DNA of 64,000 bases from Breoghania sp. (GTDB lineage Bacteria; Pseudomonadota; Alphaproteobacteria; Rhizobiales; Stappiaceae), in the NCBI RefSeq assembly GCF_963674635.1, contig NZ_OY771475.1:2914001-2978000 (forward strand), read 5' to 3'. Position 1 is the stretch's first letter. Every line of letters begins with the position of its first letter. Below, in pieces: positions 35,748 to 45,626 of the stretch. The notes under the pieces were generated by a model. That model saw only the letters and a list, made by a program, of their open reading frames with translations, ran no database searches and was not told where the DNA came from. Both the position numbers and the translations under genes were made by a program.

Positions 35748-36917
35748 ATGGCCGGGGACGACCTGAATTCCCCCCTTGGGTTGGGCATTGGAGAGCGGCG
35801 CTTTCGCATTCCGCTCGGCCTGATCGGCATTGTGATCATCACCGCGCTCGTGCTCACGCTGGGCGTGTGGATCGTGGTGGTTGATGCCCCCTATGGTGGC
35901 GAACCCTCCGCCGTGGTCGCTCTCAACAAGACCTCCGTGCAGGGCGTGTCTGCCCGCGACATGGAGGTGGTCGGCATCCAACCGGGGGTTCTCACCAACG
36001 ACCCCAGCCAGATGCCGCAGACCGGCGCGCAATCGAACAGCGGTCCCCGCTTCAAGCCCGTTCTGCCGCCGGAAGGCGCCGGGCTGCGTCCCGCCAATGA
36101 TGGCACCCCGTCGCTGACCACCGACCCCGATCCGCGCATCGCCGAGCAGGGGCGCTATGGCACCCTGCCCCGCATTGCCGACAACGGAGCGCGGCCACTG
36201 GATTTCTATGCCCGTCCCTTCGACACCGAGACGATCGGGGTGGCGCGGATCGCCATCGTGGTCGGCGGCCTGACGCTCAGCGAAGCGGGCACCAATCTGG
36301 CGCTGACCCGCCTGCCCTCCGCGGTCACACTCGCCTTCGCGCCCTATGGCGACAATCTGAAGGACTGGGAAGTCCGGGCCCGTCAGGAGGGACACGAATT
36401 GCTTCTGCAGGTGCCGCTGGAGCCTTTTGACTATCCCGACAACGATCCCGGCCCGCACACGCTGCTGGTCGATCTCGCCCACCAGCAGAATATTGACCGG
36501 TTGCACTGGTTGTTGACGCGCATCACCAATTATGTGGGCGTGGTCAACCAGATGGGCAGCCGTTTCACGGCAACGCCCGACTCGCTTCAACCCGTGCTGG
36601 CGGAAATCGGGCGGCGTGGACTGCTTTACATGGATGATGGCTCCTCGTCGCGCTCAACGGCGCCCAGCGTCGCCAATACCACCGGTACGCCTTTCCTGCG
36701 CGCCGATCTGCAGCTGGACCGCAATCCCTCGCGCGACGATATCGATGCACGGCTTCTGGAGCTGGAAGCCGTGGCGCGCACCAAGGGTTTCGCGGTCGGC
36801 TACGCGTCCGCCCTTCCCGTCTCCATCGACCGGATCAGCGAATGGGCCAAGAGCCTTGAGGCCCGCGGCCTTCAGCTCGTGCCGATCAGCGCGGGTGTGC
36901 TCTACAACAATTCCTGA
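35748..36917 (+). CDS. Divergent polysaccharide deacetylase family protein
   Basis: A 389-residue protein with one N-terminal membrane helix (GLIGIVIITALVLTLGVWIV, about 25-44) and a linker, then a divergent polysaccharide deacetylase domain (YibQ/DUF610): RIAIVVGGLTLSEAGTN, AVTLAFAPYGDNL, HELLLQVPLEPFDYP and GLLYMDDGSS. The catalytic metal ligands of true deacetylases are not evident, as in the family generally. It is probably periplasmic and anchored. The place between ctpA and rppH is the usual one in Rhizobiales. Confidence 0.9.
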   Translation: MAGDDLNSPLGLGIGERRFRIPLGLIGIVIITALVLTLGVWIVVVDAPYGGEPSAVVALNKTSVQGVSARDMEVVGIQPGVLTNDPSQMPQTGAQSNSGPRFKPVLPPEGAGLRPANDGTPSLTTDPDPRIAEQGRYGTLPRIADNGARPLDFYARPFDTETIGVARIAIVVGGLTLSEAGTNLALTRLPSAVTLAFAPYGDNLKDWEVRARQEGHELLLQVPLEPFDYPDNDPGPHTLLVDLAHQQNIDRLHWLLTRITNYVGVVNQMGSRFTATPDSLQPVLAEIGRRGLLYMDDGSSSRSTAPSVANTTGTPFLRADLQLDRNPSRDDIDARLLELEAVARTKGFAVGYASALPVSIDRISEWAKSLEARGLQLVPISAGVLYNNS

Positions 36918-36992
36918 CATCTCGCTGCATCGCAGCGATACAATCGCGGTGCGATATGGTCTAGGTTGCCTCAAGATCTTTGCAGCCTGAGG

Positions 36993-37505
36993 ATGTCGCC
37001 CGTGTCTGACCGTACCGCCCCCCGTTATCGTCCCTGCGTCGGCGTCATGCTGATCAACCCGAAAGGGCTGGTCTGGATCGGGGATCGCTACAAGGGCACC
37101 CCGGAACATGTGGATGCGACGCATAGCTGGCAGATGCCGCAGGGCGGCATCGATGCGGGCGAGGATCCGCTGGCAGCCGCCCGGCGCGAGCTTTTCGAGG
37201 AGACCTCGGTCAAATCGATTTCCCTGCTGGCGGAAGCCCCCGAGTGGTACGCCTATGATCTGCCTGCCCCTGTGGCCCAGCAAAGCTGGAGGGGCCGCTA
37301 TCAGGGCCAGACGCAACGCTGGTTCGCCTTCCGCTTCGAAGGCGATGAAAGCGAGATCGACGTGCTTGCGCCGCCCGACGGACACAAGCCGGAATTCTCA
37401 CGCTGGCGGTGGGAAAAAGCGGAGCGCCTGCCGGAGCTGATCATTCCGTTCAAGCGCAAGGTCTATGAAAACGTGGTCGCTGCCTTCGCCCATCTGACGG
37501 CCTGA
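36993..37505 (+). CDS. rppH: RNA pyrophosphohydrolase
   Basis: A 170-residue Nudix hydrolase that removes pyrophosphate from mRNA 5' ends and starts decay. After YRPCVGVMLINPKGLVWIG comes the Nudix box with GGIDAGEDPLAAARREL and FEETSVKS (G-x5-E-x7-REL-x-EE), then YQGQTQRWFAFRFEG. ATG 36993 is taken because it directly precedes the conserved domain and has GAGG upstream; an in-frame ATG at 36966 is less likely. Confidence 0.95.
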   Translation: MSPVSDRTAPRYRPCVGVMLINPKGLVWIGDRYKGTPEHVDATHSWQMPQGGIDAGEDPLAAARRELFEETSVKSISLLAEAPEWYAYDLPAPVAQQSWRGRYQGQTQRWFAFRFEGDESEIDVLAPPDGHKPEFSRWRWEKAERLPELIIPFKRKVYENVVAAFAHLTA

Positions 37506-37545
37506 GCCGGAAGGCCGAGCAGCTCCCAGCCTCAGCTCGCAGTTC

Positions 37546-38043
37546 TCAGCGCCCAGGACGCACCATGATCAGCGCCCAGAAATTGCGCCACATGCCGTCG
37601 GGCCGCGAAGAGCGCGCGATGCCCATTTGCGTGACATTCGGATTGAGCAGGTTGCGGTCATGCCCGGCAGAGCCCTGCCAGCCTGCAAAGGCCGCGTCGA
37701 AGCTCTGATAGCCATAGCCGAGGTTTTCCGCCGCCGCATCGTGGCGAATGCCGTGCTCGGTCAGCCGTTTGAAGAGCCCGTTTCTGGAGTGCAGCGGAGA
37801 TTTTCGCTTGTCGCGCCGGGCAATGTAGTCAGCCATGTCCTGGGAGGCCGCATTGAGCGCCGGTGACAGGGTGAGCGGGGCGACCCCATGCGAGGCCCGA
37901 TAGGCGTTGATGCGATCGAGCGCCGCCTGCTCGTTGACCGGCACATGGCTGATGACGGCCTCGCCCCCCCCAAGATCTGGCAACCCGCCGGCACAACCGG
38001 CCAGGGCGAGGGTCAGGGCGAGAACGGCAAGGACGGTGCGCAT
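37546..38043 (-). CDS. CAP/SCP-domain lipoprotein
   Basis: A 165-residue protein starting MRTVLAVLALTLALAGCAGG: a lipoprotein signal peptide with lipobox LAGC. The rest is a CAP (SCP/PR-1) domain: LDRINAYRASHGVAPLTLSP, AAENLGYGYQSFDAAF and GWQGSAGHDRNLLNPNV, common in bacterial secreted proteins of unclear function. A longer frame to 38133 exists, but the lipoprotein signal fixes the start. It is convergent with rppH. Confidence 0.88.
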   Translation of the reverse strand: MRTVLAVLALTLALAGCAGGLPDLGGGEAVISHVPVNEQAALDRINAYRASHGVAPLTLSPALNAASQDMADYIARRDKRKSPLHSRNGLFKRLTEHGIRHDAAAENLGYGYQSFDAAFAGWQGSAGHDRNLLNPNVTQMGIARSSRPDGMWRNFWALIMVRPGR

Positions 38044-38263
38044 GGATCGGTGTCCGTAAAAGCTGAGGTCAGGCCGGGCAGACACCATAAAGACGGCGGT
38101 TTTCGGACCGTCTGGTCCCGTCCCGCGGGACAATGCCCTTCAACACCATGACCGCGCCTGCGTTAAGATCTCGCTAACCCTGGCTCACGTTACGTCCACT
38201 TCTTCACAGTGCGCTAACGCTCGCTGTGGCACGAAATATACGGAAAACAGCGGATAGCGGGAA

Positions 38264-38782
38264 ATGCAGCGGTTCATCTTCATTCTGGTGGTGATCGTCT
38301 TCGCGGCGCTTGCGGGCCCGACGCTGATGCAATGGGGCGTGGAAGCCCTGCCAAACGATGACGCCGCCGCCGCGCGGAGCGCGGAAAAACCGGCCTATCG
38401 TCCCTCGGGCCGTGGCACCGTCATCCTCGGCGCCGGCCGCAACGGACATTTTTCGACCACCGCACGCATCAACAACCGGTTTGTCGATGTTCTGGTTGAT
38501 ACCGGGGCAACGGCCGTGGCGCTTCCCTATGAGGAAGCCGTCCGCCTGGGCATGCGGCCAGGCAACTCCGACTTCACCATCGAGATCTCCACCGCCAACG
38601 GCATCCAGAAAAGCGCGCCGGTGCTGCTGAGCGAAGTGCGCATCGACACGATCCGCGTCTACGACGTGCCTGCCCTCATCGCGCCGCGCGGGGCGCTGTC
38701 GACCACCTTGCTCGGCATGAGCTTCCTGCGGCAGCTCAAGAATGTCGAAATGCGCGGCAATGAGCTGGTCATGCAGCAATAG
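38264..38782 (+). CDS. Clan AA aspartic protease, TIGR02281 family
   Basis: A 172-residue retropepsin-like protein: an N-terminal hydrophobic anchor (FIFILVVIVFAALAGPTL), then the single-domain aspartic protease core with catalytic VDTGATAVALP and the later hydrophobic-Gly strand TTLLGMSFLRQL. These are membrane-anchored proteases found widely in Alphaproteobacteria with unknown targets. Confidence 0.9.
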   Translation: MQRFIFILVVIVFAALAGPTLMQWGVEALPNDDAAAARSAEKPAYRPSGRGTVILGAGRNGHFSTTARINNRFVDVLVDTGATAVALPYEEAVRLGMRPGNSDFTIEISTANGIQKSAPVLLSEVRIDTIRVYDVPALIAPRGALSTTLLGMSFLRQLKNVEMRGNELVMQQ

Positions 38783-38936
38783 GCTCGCCTTGAGCGGAAC
38801 TCTCATGTCGATAACCGGGAACGGACACAACTTTGTCGCGTTTGCGTTGCGGTTGTTTCGTGCTGCGCCTTCCTTTGGTCGCAGCACCATCCTATACCGT
38901 TCCACACCGATGCCTTGATCGATTTCAGGAGCCTTC

Positions 38937-40436
38937 ATGTTTCCCAAGCCTGTCGCGGCGCTCACGCCGAACACCTATGCCTACGAATCCTCTCCGATGG
39001 TCAAGGCCACGGGCTTCCGCGAATATGATGCGCGCTGGCTTTTCGAAAAAGAAATCAACCTCATGGGTGTGCAGGCCCTCGGCATGGGCCTTGGCACGCT
39101 GATCCATGAAATGGGCGTGAAGCCGGAAATCGTGACGGGTCACGACTTCCGCTCCTATTCGGCCTCCATCAAGATGGCGCTGGTGACCGGCCTGATGGCC
39201 GCGGGCATCAAGGTGCACGATATCGGCCTTGCGACCACGCCAATGACCTATTTCGCCCAGTTCGAACTGGACGTTCCGGCCGTGGCCATGGTCACCGCCT
39301 CGCATAACGACAATGGCTGGACCGGCGTGAAGATGGGCGCGGCCCGCCCCCTGACCTTTGGCCCCGACGAGATGGGCCGGCTGAAGGAAATCGTGCTTGA
39401 GGCCGCTTTCGATACGCGGGGGGGTGGCTCCTATCATTTCGTGGAGGATTTCCCGTCGCGCTACATCGCCGATCTCACCAACCGGCCGAAACTCAAGAAC
39501 CCGATCAAGGTCGTCGCGGCTTGTGGCAACGGAACGGCGGGCGCGTTTGCGGAGAAGATCCTGAGCGCCATCGGTGCGGAGGTCGTGCCGCTCGATTGTG
39601 AGCTCGACCACAGCTTCCCGCGTTACAATCCGAACCCGGAAGACATGAAAATGCTGCACGCCATCGCGGAAACCGTGCGCGAGACGGGGGCCGCTGTCGG
39701 CCTCGGCTTCGACGGCGACGGCGACCGCTGCGGCGTGGTGGACAACACCGGCGAGGAGATCTTCGCCGACAAGGTCGGCGTGATGCTGGCGCGCGATATT
39801 TCCCGTCTCAATCCGGGCGCGCAATTCGTGGTGGATGTGAAATCCACCGGCCTTTTCCTCACCGATCCGGTGCTTCAGGAAAACGGCGCAAAGACCGACT
39901 ACTGGAAGACTGGCCATTCCTACATCAAGCGCCGGGTCAACGCGCTCAACGCCATGGTCGGCTTCGAGAAGTCGGGCCACTATTTCTTCAACGCCCCCAT
40001 CGGGCGGGGCTATGATGACGGCTTCGTCTCCGCACTCGCGATCCTCGACATGCTGGACCGCAATCCCGGCCAGTCCATGGCGGACTTGCGCGATGCGCTG
40101 CCCAAGACCTGGGGCTCGCCCACCATGTCGCCCCACTGCGATGACGAGAAGAAATACGACGTGGTGGAGCGCGTGGTCGCCCGCTTCAAGGACATGCAGG
40201 CCAAGGGTGAAAAGCTCGATGGCCAGCCGATCGCCGATCTGATCACCGTCAACGGTGTGCGGGTCGTTGCAGAAGACGGCACGTGGGGGCTGGTCCGCGC
40301 CTCCTCCAACAAGCCGGAACTGGTGGTGGTGGTGGAAAGCCCCGTCTCCGAGGAGCGCATGCGCGCCATGTTCAAGTCGGTCGACGGGGTGCTGCGCGAA
40401 AACCCGGAAGTCGGCGCCTATAACCAGTCGATCTGA
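38937..40436 (+). CDS. Phosphomannomutase/phosphoglucomutase
   Basis: A 499-residue alpha-D-phosphohexomutase. The catalytic phosphoserine is Ser122 in TASHNDNGWTG, the Mg2+ loop is DGDGDR at 259-264, the sugar-binding loop is GFEKSGHYFF, and the phosphate loop is near the C-terminus (RASSNKPELVVVVES). It interconverts hexose 6- and 1-phosphates and supplies GDP-mannose or UDP-glucose for polysaccharides; which sugar it prefers cannot be read. It stands alone, with its own upstream region. Confidence 0.93.
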   Translation: MFPKPVAALTPNTYAYESSPMVKATGFREYDARWLFEKEINLMGVQALGMGLGTLIHEMGVKPEIVTGHDFRSYSASIKMALVTGLMAAGIKVHDIGLATTPMTYFAQFELDVPAVAMVTASHNDNGWTGVKMGAARPLTFGPDEMGRLKEIVLEAAFDTRGGGSYHFVEDFPSRYIADLTNRPKLKNPIKVVAACGNGTAGAFAEKILSAIGAEVVPLDCELDHSFPRYNPNPEDMKMLHAIAETVRETGAAVGLGFDGDGDRCGVVDNTGEEIFADKVGVMLARDISRLNPGAQFVVDVKSTGLFLTDPVLQENGAKTDYWKTGHSYIKRRVNALNAMVGFEKSGHYFFNAPIGRGYDDGFVSALAILDMLDRNPGQSMADLRDALPKTWGSPTMSPHCDDEKKYDVVERVVARFKDMQAKGEKLDGQPIADLITVNGVRVVAEDGTWGLVRASSNKPELVVVVESPVSEERMRAMFKSVDGVLRENPEVGAYNQSI

Positions 40437-40601
40437 CGGGGCGGTCTGACAAAAACCCCGGTCTCCCCCCTCAACGGCGCGCTGTTTCCCGGCCCCCTGT
40501 CAGGACAGTGCGCCGTTTGAGTTCAAAATACCCGACGGATCGGCTAGAAACAGCAGGCCTTGCGCGGTGAGGCGCGCCGGATGTGGAATGGAGCTTGAGG
40601 A

Positions 40602-41585
40602 ATGGAGAGGGCGGCACCAGCTATCGAGATCGGCCTCAATGCCGTGATCGTCGCCGTGACGCATCCCACTCCGATGGTTCTGACCATTGACGGAGCCCAT
40701 TCGGGCGAACCGGAATCCCTGCCCTTCGGCCCCTTTGATCCGCTTCATCACCGCACGCTGGAAATCGGCCTGCGCGACTGGGTGAACCAGCAGACCGCGC
40801 TGCGGCTGGGCTATGTGGAGCAGCTTTACACCTATGGCGACCGCGGGCGACACGCCCAACCGGGCGATACCGGCCCGCATGTGGTGTCTGTCGGCTATCT
40901 CGCGCTCTCGCGGCAAAGCCCCGAAGCGGAGGCGGTTCTGGCGCGCGCCCGCGCCCGCTGGCGGCCCTGGTACGACTATTTCCCCTGGGAAGACTGGCGC
41001 GACGGGCGGCCTGCCATGCTGGACGAGGCCATCATGCCGGCCCTAGAACATTGGGCCGAAGCCCCCACGAAGGATGGGGACCCGGCGCTTGGCGCGGCGC
41101 GTCTGGAGCGGCTGCAACTGGCCTTTGGCGGCGAGGGCAGCCCGTGGGACGAGGAACGGGCGCTGGAGCGCTACGAGCTTTGTTACGAGGCGGGCCTGAC
41201 CGCGGAAGCGGAGCGCGACGGACGCCCCATGGCGGACGGTTATGCCAGACGTCCCTATCTCGGGCGCTCGATGCAGTTCGACCATCGCCGCATTCTGGCG
41301 ACCGCGATTTCGCGGCTGCGCGGAAAGCTCAAATATCGCCCGGTCATCTTCGAACTCATGCCCACCTCCTTCACGCTGACGGAGCTTCAGCGCACGGTGG
41401 AGGCGATTTCCGGACGTCATCTGCACAAGCAGAATTTCCGCCGCTTCGTGGAGACGACCGAACTGGTGGAGCCGACCGGGGCGACAACGGCGCGCACGGG
41501 CGGGCGGCCCGCAGCTCTCTTCCGCTTTCGCCGTCAGGTGCTGCGCGAGCGCCCGGCACCGGGCTTGCGCGTGGGCGCGCGCTGA
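40602..41585 (+). CDS. COG4111/NadQ-like NAD-metabolism regulator
   Basis: A 327-residue protein with a Nudix-like N-terminal domain (LNAVIVAVTHPTPMVLTID, LRLGYVEQLYTYGDRGRH, VSVGYLALSRQ) and a C-terminal winged helix with KYRPVIFELMPTSFTLTELQ and GRHLHKQNFRRFVETTELVE, the layout of NrtR-type regulators. The intervening segment and length match the COG4111 group named NadQ in Alphaproteobacteria, which represses NAD-synthesis genes. nadD is 10 kb upstream; no operator was identified. Assignment is by family pattern only. Confidence 0.65.
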   Translation: MERAAPAIEIGLNAVIVAVTHPTPMVLTIDGAHSGEPESLPFGPFDPLHHRTLEIGLRDWVNQQTALRLGYVEQLYTYGDRGRHAQPGDTGPHVVSVGYLALSRQSPEAEAVLARARARWRPWYDYFPWEDWRDGRPAMLDEAIMPALEHWAEAPTKDGDPALGAARLERLQLAFGGEGSPWDEERALERYELCYEAGLTAEAERDGRPMADGYARRPYLGRSMQFDHRRILATAISRLRGKLKYRPVIFELMPTSFTLTELQRTVEAISGRHLHKQNFRRFVETTELVEPTGATTARTGGRPAALFRFRRQVLRERPAPGLRVGAR

Positions 41586-41615
41586 AGAGCCTGCATATAG
41601 GCGAGATTCAGGGCC

Positions 41616-42551
41616 CTATCGCCTGCGAACCATCCGGCGAACCGCTGTCACCGCGCCATATTCATTGGCGGCGATGCGCCTCATCGCGCCCGCGAGGGGT
41701 TCCTTTGAGGTGGTCATGGTGTGGCCATTGGCGTGGAGCAGGATATCGCTGTCCACCATGATGCCCACATGCCCCTTCCAGAAGACGAGATCGCCGCGCT
41801 TGAGGCCCGGCAGGCCGTTGGAGATATCGAGCGCATCCCCGAGGCTGCGTTCCTGCATGTCGCTGTCTCGCGGGCAGAACATTCCGCTTTCGGCGAGCGC
41901 GATCTGGACAAGGGCGGAGCAGTCGAGCCCGATGCTGGTGCGCGCGCCCCACAGATAGGGCACACCGACGAAGCTCTCGGCGACCGAAACCCAGTCATCC
42001 GCAAAATGGGTATCGGGCACGAGATGGCGGGCAATGACCGCCGATCCGTCGGCCAGAACCGCATAGCGCGTCCCGCGTTTCTCCACTTCGTCGACCACGC
42101 AGACGCGCGCCCCGAGGGAGAGGTAGCTGAGAGCGGGCGCGCGCAACTCGGCTTCCGGATAGAGAAAGCTGCGCAGCACCGACAGCCGATGGGTGGGATG
42201 GGAGCCGACCGGCCCCAGCGCATCTGCCCGAACCCAGCCGACATAATCGTCATAGCCGTTTTGAACCCACGCCCATCCCGCGCGCTCCTCGTAGACGGTG
42301 ACAGTCTCGCCGAAGAGCAGCTCGGTATCGAGGGAACAGGAAAGGTCGGGGTCGCGCCGCATGGGCGCGCTGCCGACGACGACGCGTGCCGGACGTCCCT
42401 CGACATATCGCTGCGCCTCATAGCGCTCGCGCAGATGCGCGGCGGCGAGGTCGGGACGCCAGGGCGTTACACGCCGGTCGGCAGGCACACGCGCCTTGGC
42501 CGGCGTTGCTGTGGCGGATGACGCTGTGGCGGGAGGCTCCGGCTTGCTCAT
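41616..42551 (-). CDS. NlpC/P60 family (C40) peptidase with SH3 domains
   Basis: A 311-residue protein. An N-terminal SH3-like region (ETVTVYEERAGWAWVQ, YDDYVGWVRADAL) precedes the C-terminal NlpC/P60 domain with the catalytic Cys in TSIGLDCSALVQIAL and His in WKGHVGIMVDS, plus GVPYLWGAR. Such enzymes cut D-Glu-diaminopimelate bonds in peptidoglycan. No signal peptide is seen, so it may act in recycling in the cytoplasm. The start overlaps the MarR gene stop by four bases (ATGA). It is convergent with the NadQ-like gene. Confidence 0.9.
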   Translation of the reverse strand: MSKPEPPATASSATATPAKARVPADRRVTPWRPDLAAAHLRERYEAQRYVEGRPARVVVGSAPMRRDPDLSCSLDTELLFGETVTVYEERAGWAWVQNGYDDYVGWVRADALGPVGSHPTHRLSVLRSFLYPEAELRAPALSYLSLGARVCVVDEVEKRGTRYAVLADGSAVIARHLVPDTHFADDWVSVAESFVGVPYLWGARTSIGLDCSALVQIALAESGMFCPRDSDMQERSLGDALDISNGLPGLKRGDLVFWKGHVGIMVDSDILLHANGHTMTTSKEPLAGAMRRIAANEYGAVTAVRRMVRRR

Positions 42552-42898
42552 GATCGCACCATTGCGGCCTTTTCCACCACCACATCGGCCAGACGCTCCA
42601 GATAAAGCGCCCCCTCAACCGTGCGCAGGATCACGACATTGCGCCGGTCATTTTCATCGCGGCGTCGGTCGAGCAGTTTCATCCGGCCCATGGTGTCGAG
42701 CGCACGGGTGATGGCGGGTTTGGTGACGTTCAGTTTCTTGGCGAGACCGCGCACCGTATGCGGCGGCGGCTCCAGATAGACCGTCAGGAGAATCGCCATC
42801 TGGCGGGCGGTGAGATCCTGCTCGCCGAAATGCACCAGCTCCAGCGTGACGTCGTGCCAGAGCTTCAGGGCCTGACTTGCCCGGATCTCGATCGCCAT
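42548..42898 (-). CDS. MarR-family regulator
   Basis: A 116-residue winged-helix protein with LTARQMAILLTVYLEPPPHT, the HTH segment GLAKKLNVTKPAITRALDTM and the wing LDRRRDENDRRNVVI. Coupled to the NlpC/P60 gene by a four-base overlap, an arrangement known from other Rhizobiales. Target unknown. Confidence 0.88.
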   Translation of the reverse strand: MAIEIRASQALKLWHDVTLELVHFGEQDLTARQMAILLTVYLEPPPHTVRGLAKKLNVTKPAITRALDTMGRMKLLDRRRDENDRRNVVILRTVEGALYLERLADVVVEKAAMVRS

Positions 42899-43022
42899 GA
42901 TGCGGTTGCTCGCCTTCGCTACGCGGGAACAGGATCCGGATACCGGCCTGGAGCGCCGGTATCCGGAGAGTGATCATTTCGGTTCCGGTATAGAATCTGA
43001 CGCGGGCCGCATCAAGCGCGCG

Positions 43023-44399
43023 TCATGCCGGATAGCGTGTCTTCAGCTGTGCAAAGAGCGCGCGGATGGCCTGCGCCTCGCCACCTTCCGGATGGCCGGG
43101 CCGCGAAGACGGGTTCCATCCGAAGATATCGAAATGCGCCCAGACGCTGGCGTTTTCCACGAATTGCTCCAGGAAGAGAGCCGCCGTGATCGAGCCCGCA
43201 AAGCCGCCAGACGTGACGTGATTGATGTCGGCGACCTTGGAATCCAGCATTTTCGCATAAGGCTTCCAAAGCGGCATGCGCCACAGCGGGTCGGACACAT
43301 CGGCGGCCTTTTCCGCCAAGTCTTGCGCGAAGGCATCGTCGTGGGTGTAGAATGGCATCACCTCCGGCCCGAGCGCGACACGGGCAGCGCCCGTCAGGGT
43401 CGCCATGTCGATGAGCAGATCGGGATCCTCCTCGTCGGCCAGCGCCAGCGCGTCCGCCAGAACCAGACGGCCCTCCGCATCCGTGTTGCCGATTTCGACG
43501 AAAAGCCCCTTTCGGCTCGGCAGAATGTCGCCGGGGCGAAACGCGTTGCCGGAAATGGCGTTCTCCACCGCCGGAATGAGCACGCGCAGGCGCACCGGCA
43601 GATTGGACGCCATCACCATCAGCGCAAGGCCCAGCACATTGGCCGCGCCGCCCATGTCCTTCTTCATCAAGAGCATGGAGCTGGAGGGCTTGATGTCGAG
43701 GCCACCCGTGTCGAAACACACGCCCTTGCCCACAAGCGTCAGGCGCGGATGGGACGGATCGCCCCAGGAGAAATCGATGAGCCGGGGCGCGCGGGTGCTT
43801 GCCTTGCCGACGGCGTGGATCATCGGGAAGTTCTTTTCCAAAAGCGCGTCGCCGGTGATGGTGGAAAAGGTCGCGCCGAAGCGATCGGCAAGCCGTCTTG
43901 CGGCCTCTGCCAATTCCTCCGGGCCCATGTCGTTGGAAGGCGTATTGATCAGGTCGCGCGCAAGGGCGACCGCCTCCAGCTGGATCCGCGCGGCGGGAAG
44001 ATCGAACCCCTTCGGCACCACGAGACGGGCGCGTTCCGGCTCCTTGCCCTCCCCACCCGAACGATAGGTGCGGAAGGAATAGGAGCCCAGCGCAAAGGCG
44101 ATGCAGGCGGTTGCGGGATCGGCAAAGCCCTCAAGACGGTATGTTCCCGGCGTCAACGAGGCCAAAGCGCCCGCTGCATGGGCCGGCGCGTCCGCGCTAT
44201 CGCCAAAAAGCACCGCTGCAACCCCGCCTTCGGCGTCCGGCACACTCAGGATCGATCCCGGCGCGCCGGTATAGCCGTTGGCCTCGACCCAACGCGCAGC
44301 GGCCGGGGTTAGAGAAGCGACGACGCCGTCAAGCGTATCGGGGGTGACGGCATGGATGGCGAGCGTGGTTTCGGCAGACGCCAAAAGGGAATCGAACAC
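43023..44399 (-). CDS. Leucyl aminopeptidase family protein (M17)
   Basis: A 458-residue dizinc aminopeptidase. The C-terminal catalytic domain holds LVGKGVCFDTGGLDIKPSS (Lys and Asp ligands), MKKDMGGAANVLGL and the family signature NTDAEGRLVLADAL. M17 enzymes remove N-terminal residues from peptides in the cytoplasm as hexamers. The N-terminal domain is short and divergent, so it is of the PepB/PepA-like subgroup rather than classical PepA. It lies 124 bp upstream (in transcription terms downstream) of the MarR gene and may be independent. Confidence 0.92.
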   Translation of the reverse strand: MFDSLLASAETTLAIHAVTPDTLDGVVASLTPAAARWVEANGYTGAPGSILSVPDAEGGVAAVLFGDSADAPAHAAGALASLTPGTYRLEGFADPATACIAFALGSYSFRTYRSGGEGKEPERARLVVPKGFDLPAARIQLEAVALARDLINTPSNDMGPEELAEAARRLADRFGATFSTITGDALLEKNFPMIHAVGKASTRAPRLIDFSWGDPSHPRLTLVGKGVCFDTGGLDIKPSSSMLLMKKDMGGAANVLGLALMVMASNLPVRLRVLIPAVENAISGNAFRPGDILPSRKGLFVEIGNTDAEGRLVLADALALADEEDPDLLIDMATLTGAARVALGPEVMPFYTHDDAFAQDLAEKAADVSDPLWRMPLWKPYAKMLDSKVADINHVTSGGFAGSITAALFLEQFVENASVWAHFDIFGWNPSSRPGHPEGGEAQAIRALFAQLKTRYPA

Positions 44400-44560
44400 G
44401 GGAAAAAGCTCCGGAAACGGAATGGAAAGAGATGCAAGGGAGAGTAGGGAGCGGGGGCAGTCAAAGCAACGGCGCGGGTTCGTTTAACCAAGCATTAGGG
44501 TAAACGAATTATGACTGGAGTGCGTTTTTCGCATCCCGCGTCGGCAACCGGAGTGTCGCC

Positions 44561-45337
44561 ATGCTCGCCCGCACCAACAGCTCGGCCCCTGTGGCATCGC
44601 GTAAGACCGCGCCCTTGCGCCGCCTGGCGGTGATTGCCGGCCTTGCCGCGGCCCTGGTGCTTGGAGGCTGCGTCTCCGACGGCAAAGTGTCGTCTCCCTC
44701 CGGGGCGTCGGGCGCGGGCGTCTCGCTTCAGGCCGTCGGGCAATGGGCGTCGCGTTATGAGGCAGATCCGTCCGACAAGACCAATATCCTGGGCTATTCG
44801 GACGCGCTTCGCCGCAACGATCAACTTGACCAGTCCATGGAAGTGTTGCGGCGCGGCCTGATCGAACACCAGAAGGACCGCGAGATCGCGGCGGCCTACG
44901 GCAAGATCCTGGCGCAGAAGGGGCACTTCAAGGAAGCTCTGAACGTCATCCAGCAAGCCCAGACCCCGACCCGGCCCGACTGGAAACTGATGTCGGCTGA
45001 AGCCGCGATCCGCGATCAGCTGGGCGAGCGCAAACGCGCGCGCTATCTCTACACCGAAGCCCTCAAGATCGTGCCGGGCGAACCGTCCGTGCTCAACAAC
45101 CTGGCCATGAGCCATGTTCTGGAAAACGATCTGACAACGGCAGAAAAAATCCTGCGCAGCGCCATGGCGCGCAACAGGACGGATCCGCGCGTACGCCAGA
45201 ACCTTGCCCTCGTGCTGGGGCTTCAGGGCCGTTTCGCGGAAGCCGAACAGGTCGCCAGCGCCGACCTGCCGCCCGAGCAGGTGAAGGCCAACATGGCCTA
45301 TCTGAAGCGCATGCTCGCCCAGCGCGGCAAGAGCTGA
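44561..45337 (+). CDS. TadD-like tetratricopeptide lipoprotein
   Basis: A 258-residue protein: a signal peptide with lipobox LGGC (Cys37), then four to five TPR units (for example AYGKILAQKGHFKEALNVIQ and ARYLYTEALKIVPGEPSVLN). TadD proteins act as outer-membrane pilotins in Flp pilus assembly. No other tad genes are in the window, so the assignment rests on the domain layout. Confidence 0.78.
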   Translation: MLARTNSSAPVASRKTAPLRRLAVIAGLAAALVLGGCVSDGKVSSPSGASGAGVSLQAVGQWASRYEADPSDKTNILGYSDALRRNDQLDQSMEVLRRGLIEHQKDREIAAAYGKILAQKGHFKEALNVIQQAQTPTRPDWKLMSAEAAIRDQLGERKRARYLYTEALKIVPGEPSVLNNLAMSHVLENDLTTAEKILRSAMARNRTDPRVRQNLALVLGLQGRFAEAEQVASADLPPEQVKANMAYLKRMLAQRGKS

Positions 45338-45626
45338 ACGATCCCTGGTCGCCAATATCGCCCTCGTCTCCGAGACCGCCGGACGGTCGAGCCGGGTGGC
45401 GGTTGAGGTGCGGGGTTTGCACGCGGCGCCCCGGCGGCTCTTGCCGCTGCGCTGTGCGCCCCATAAGATAGGCCCCTGTTCAAGAAAAGAGATTTTCAGT
45501 GAAGGCCACGCGACGAACCCTCTGAATGCAGCCCCCATGAAGGGGCTTTAGCGCGAAGTCGGCAGACTTTCGCGCCGTTGTCGCTCGCGTTGCGCGAGCG
45601 CTTCCCACACATTCAGAGAACGTCAC

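Noticed and set aside
42897..44312. Plus-strand frame of 471 codons
   Set aside because: Antisense to the M17 aminopeptidase, which has all catalytic motifs; the shadow has none.
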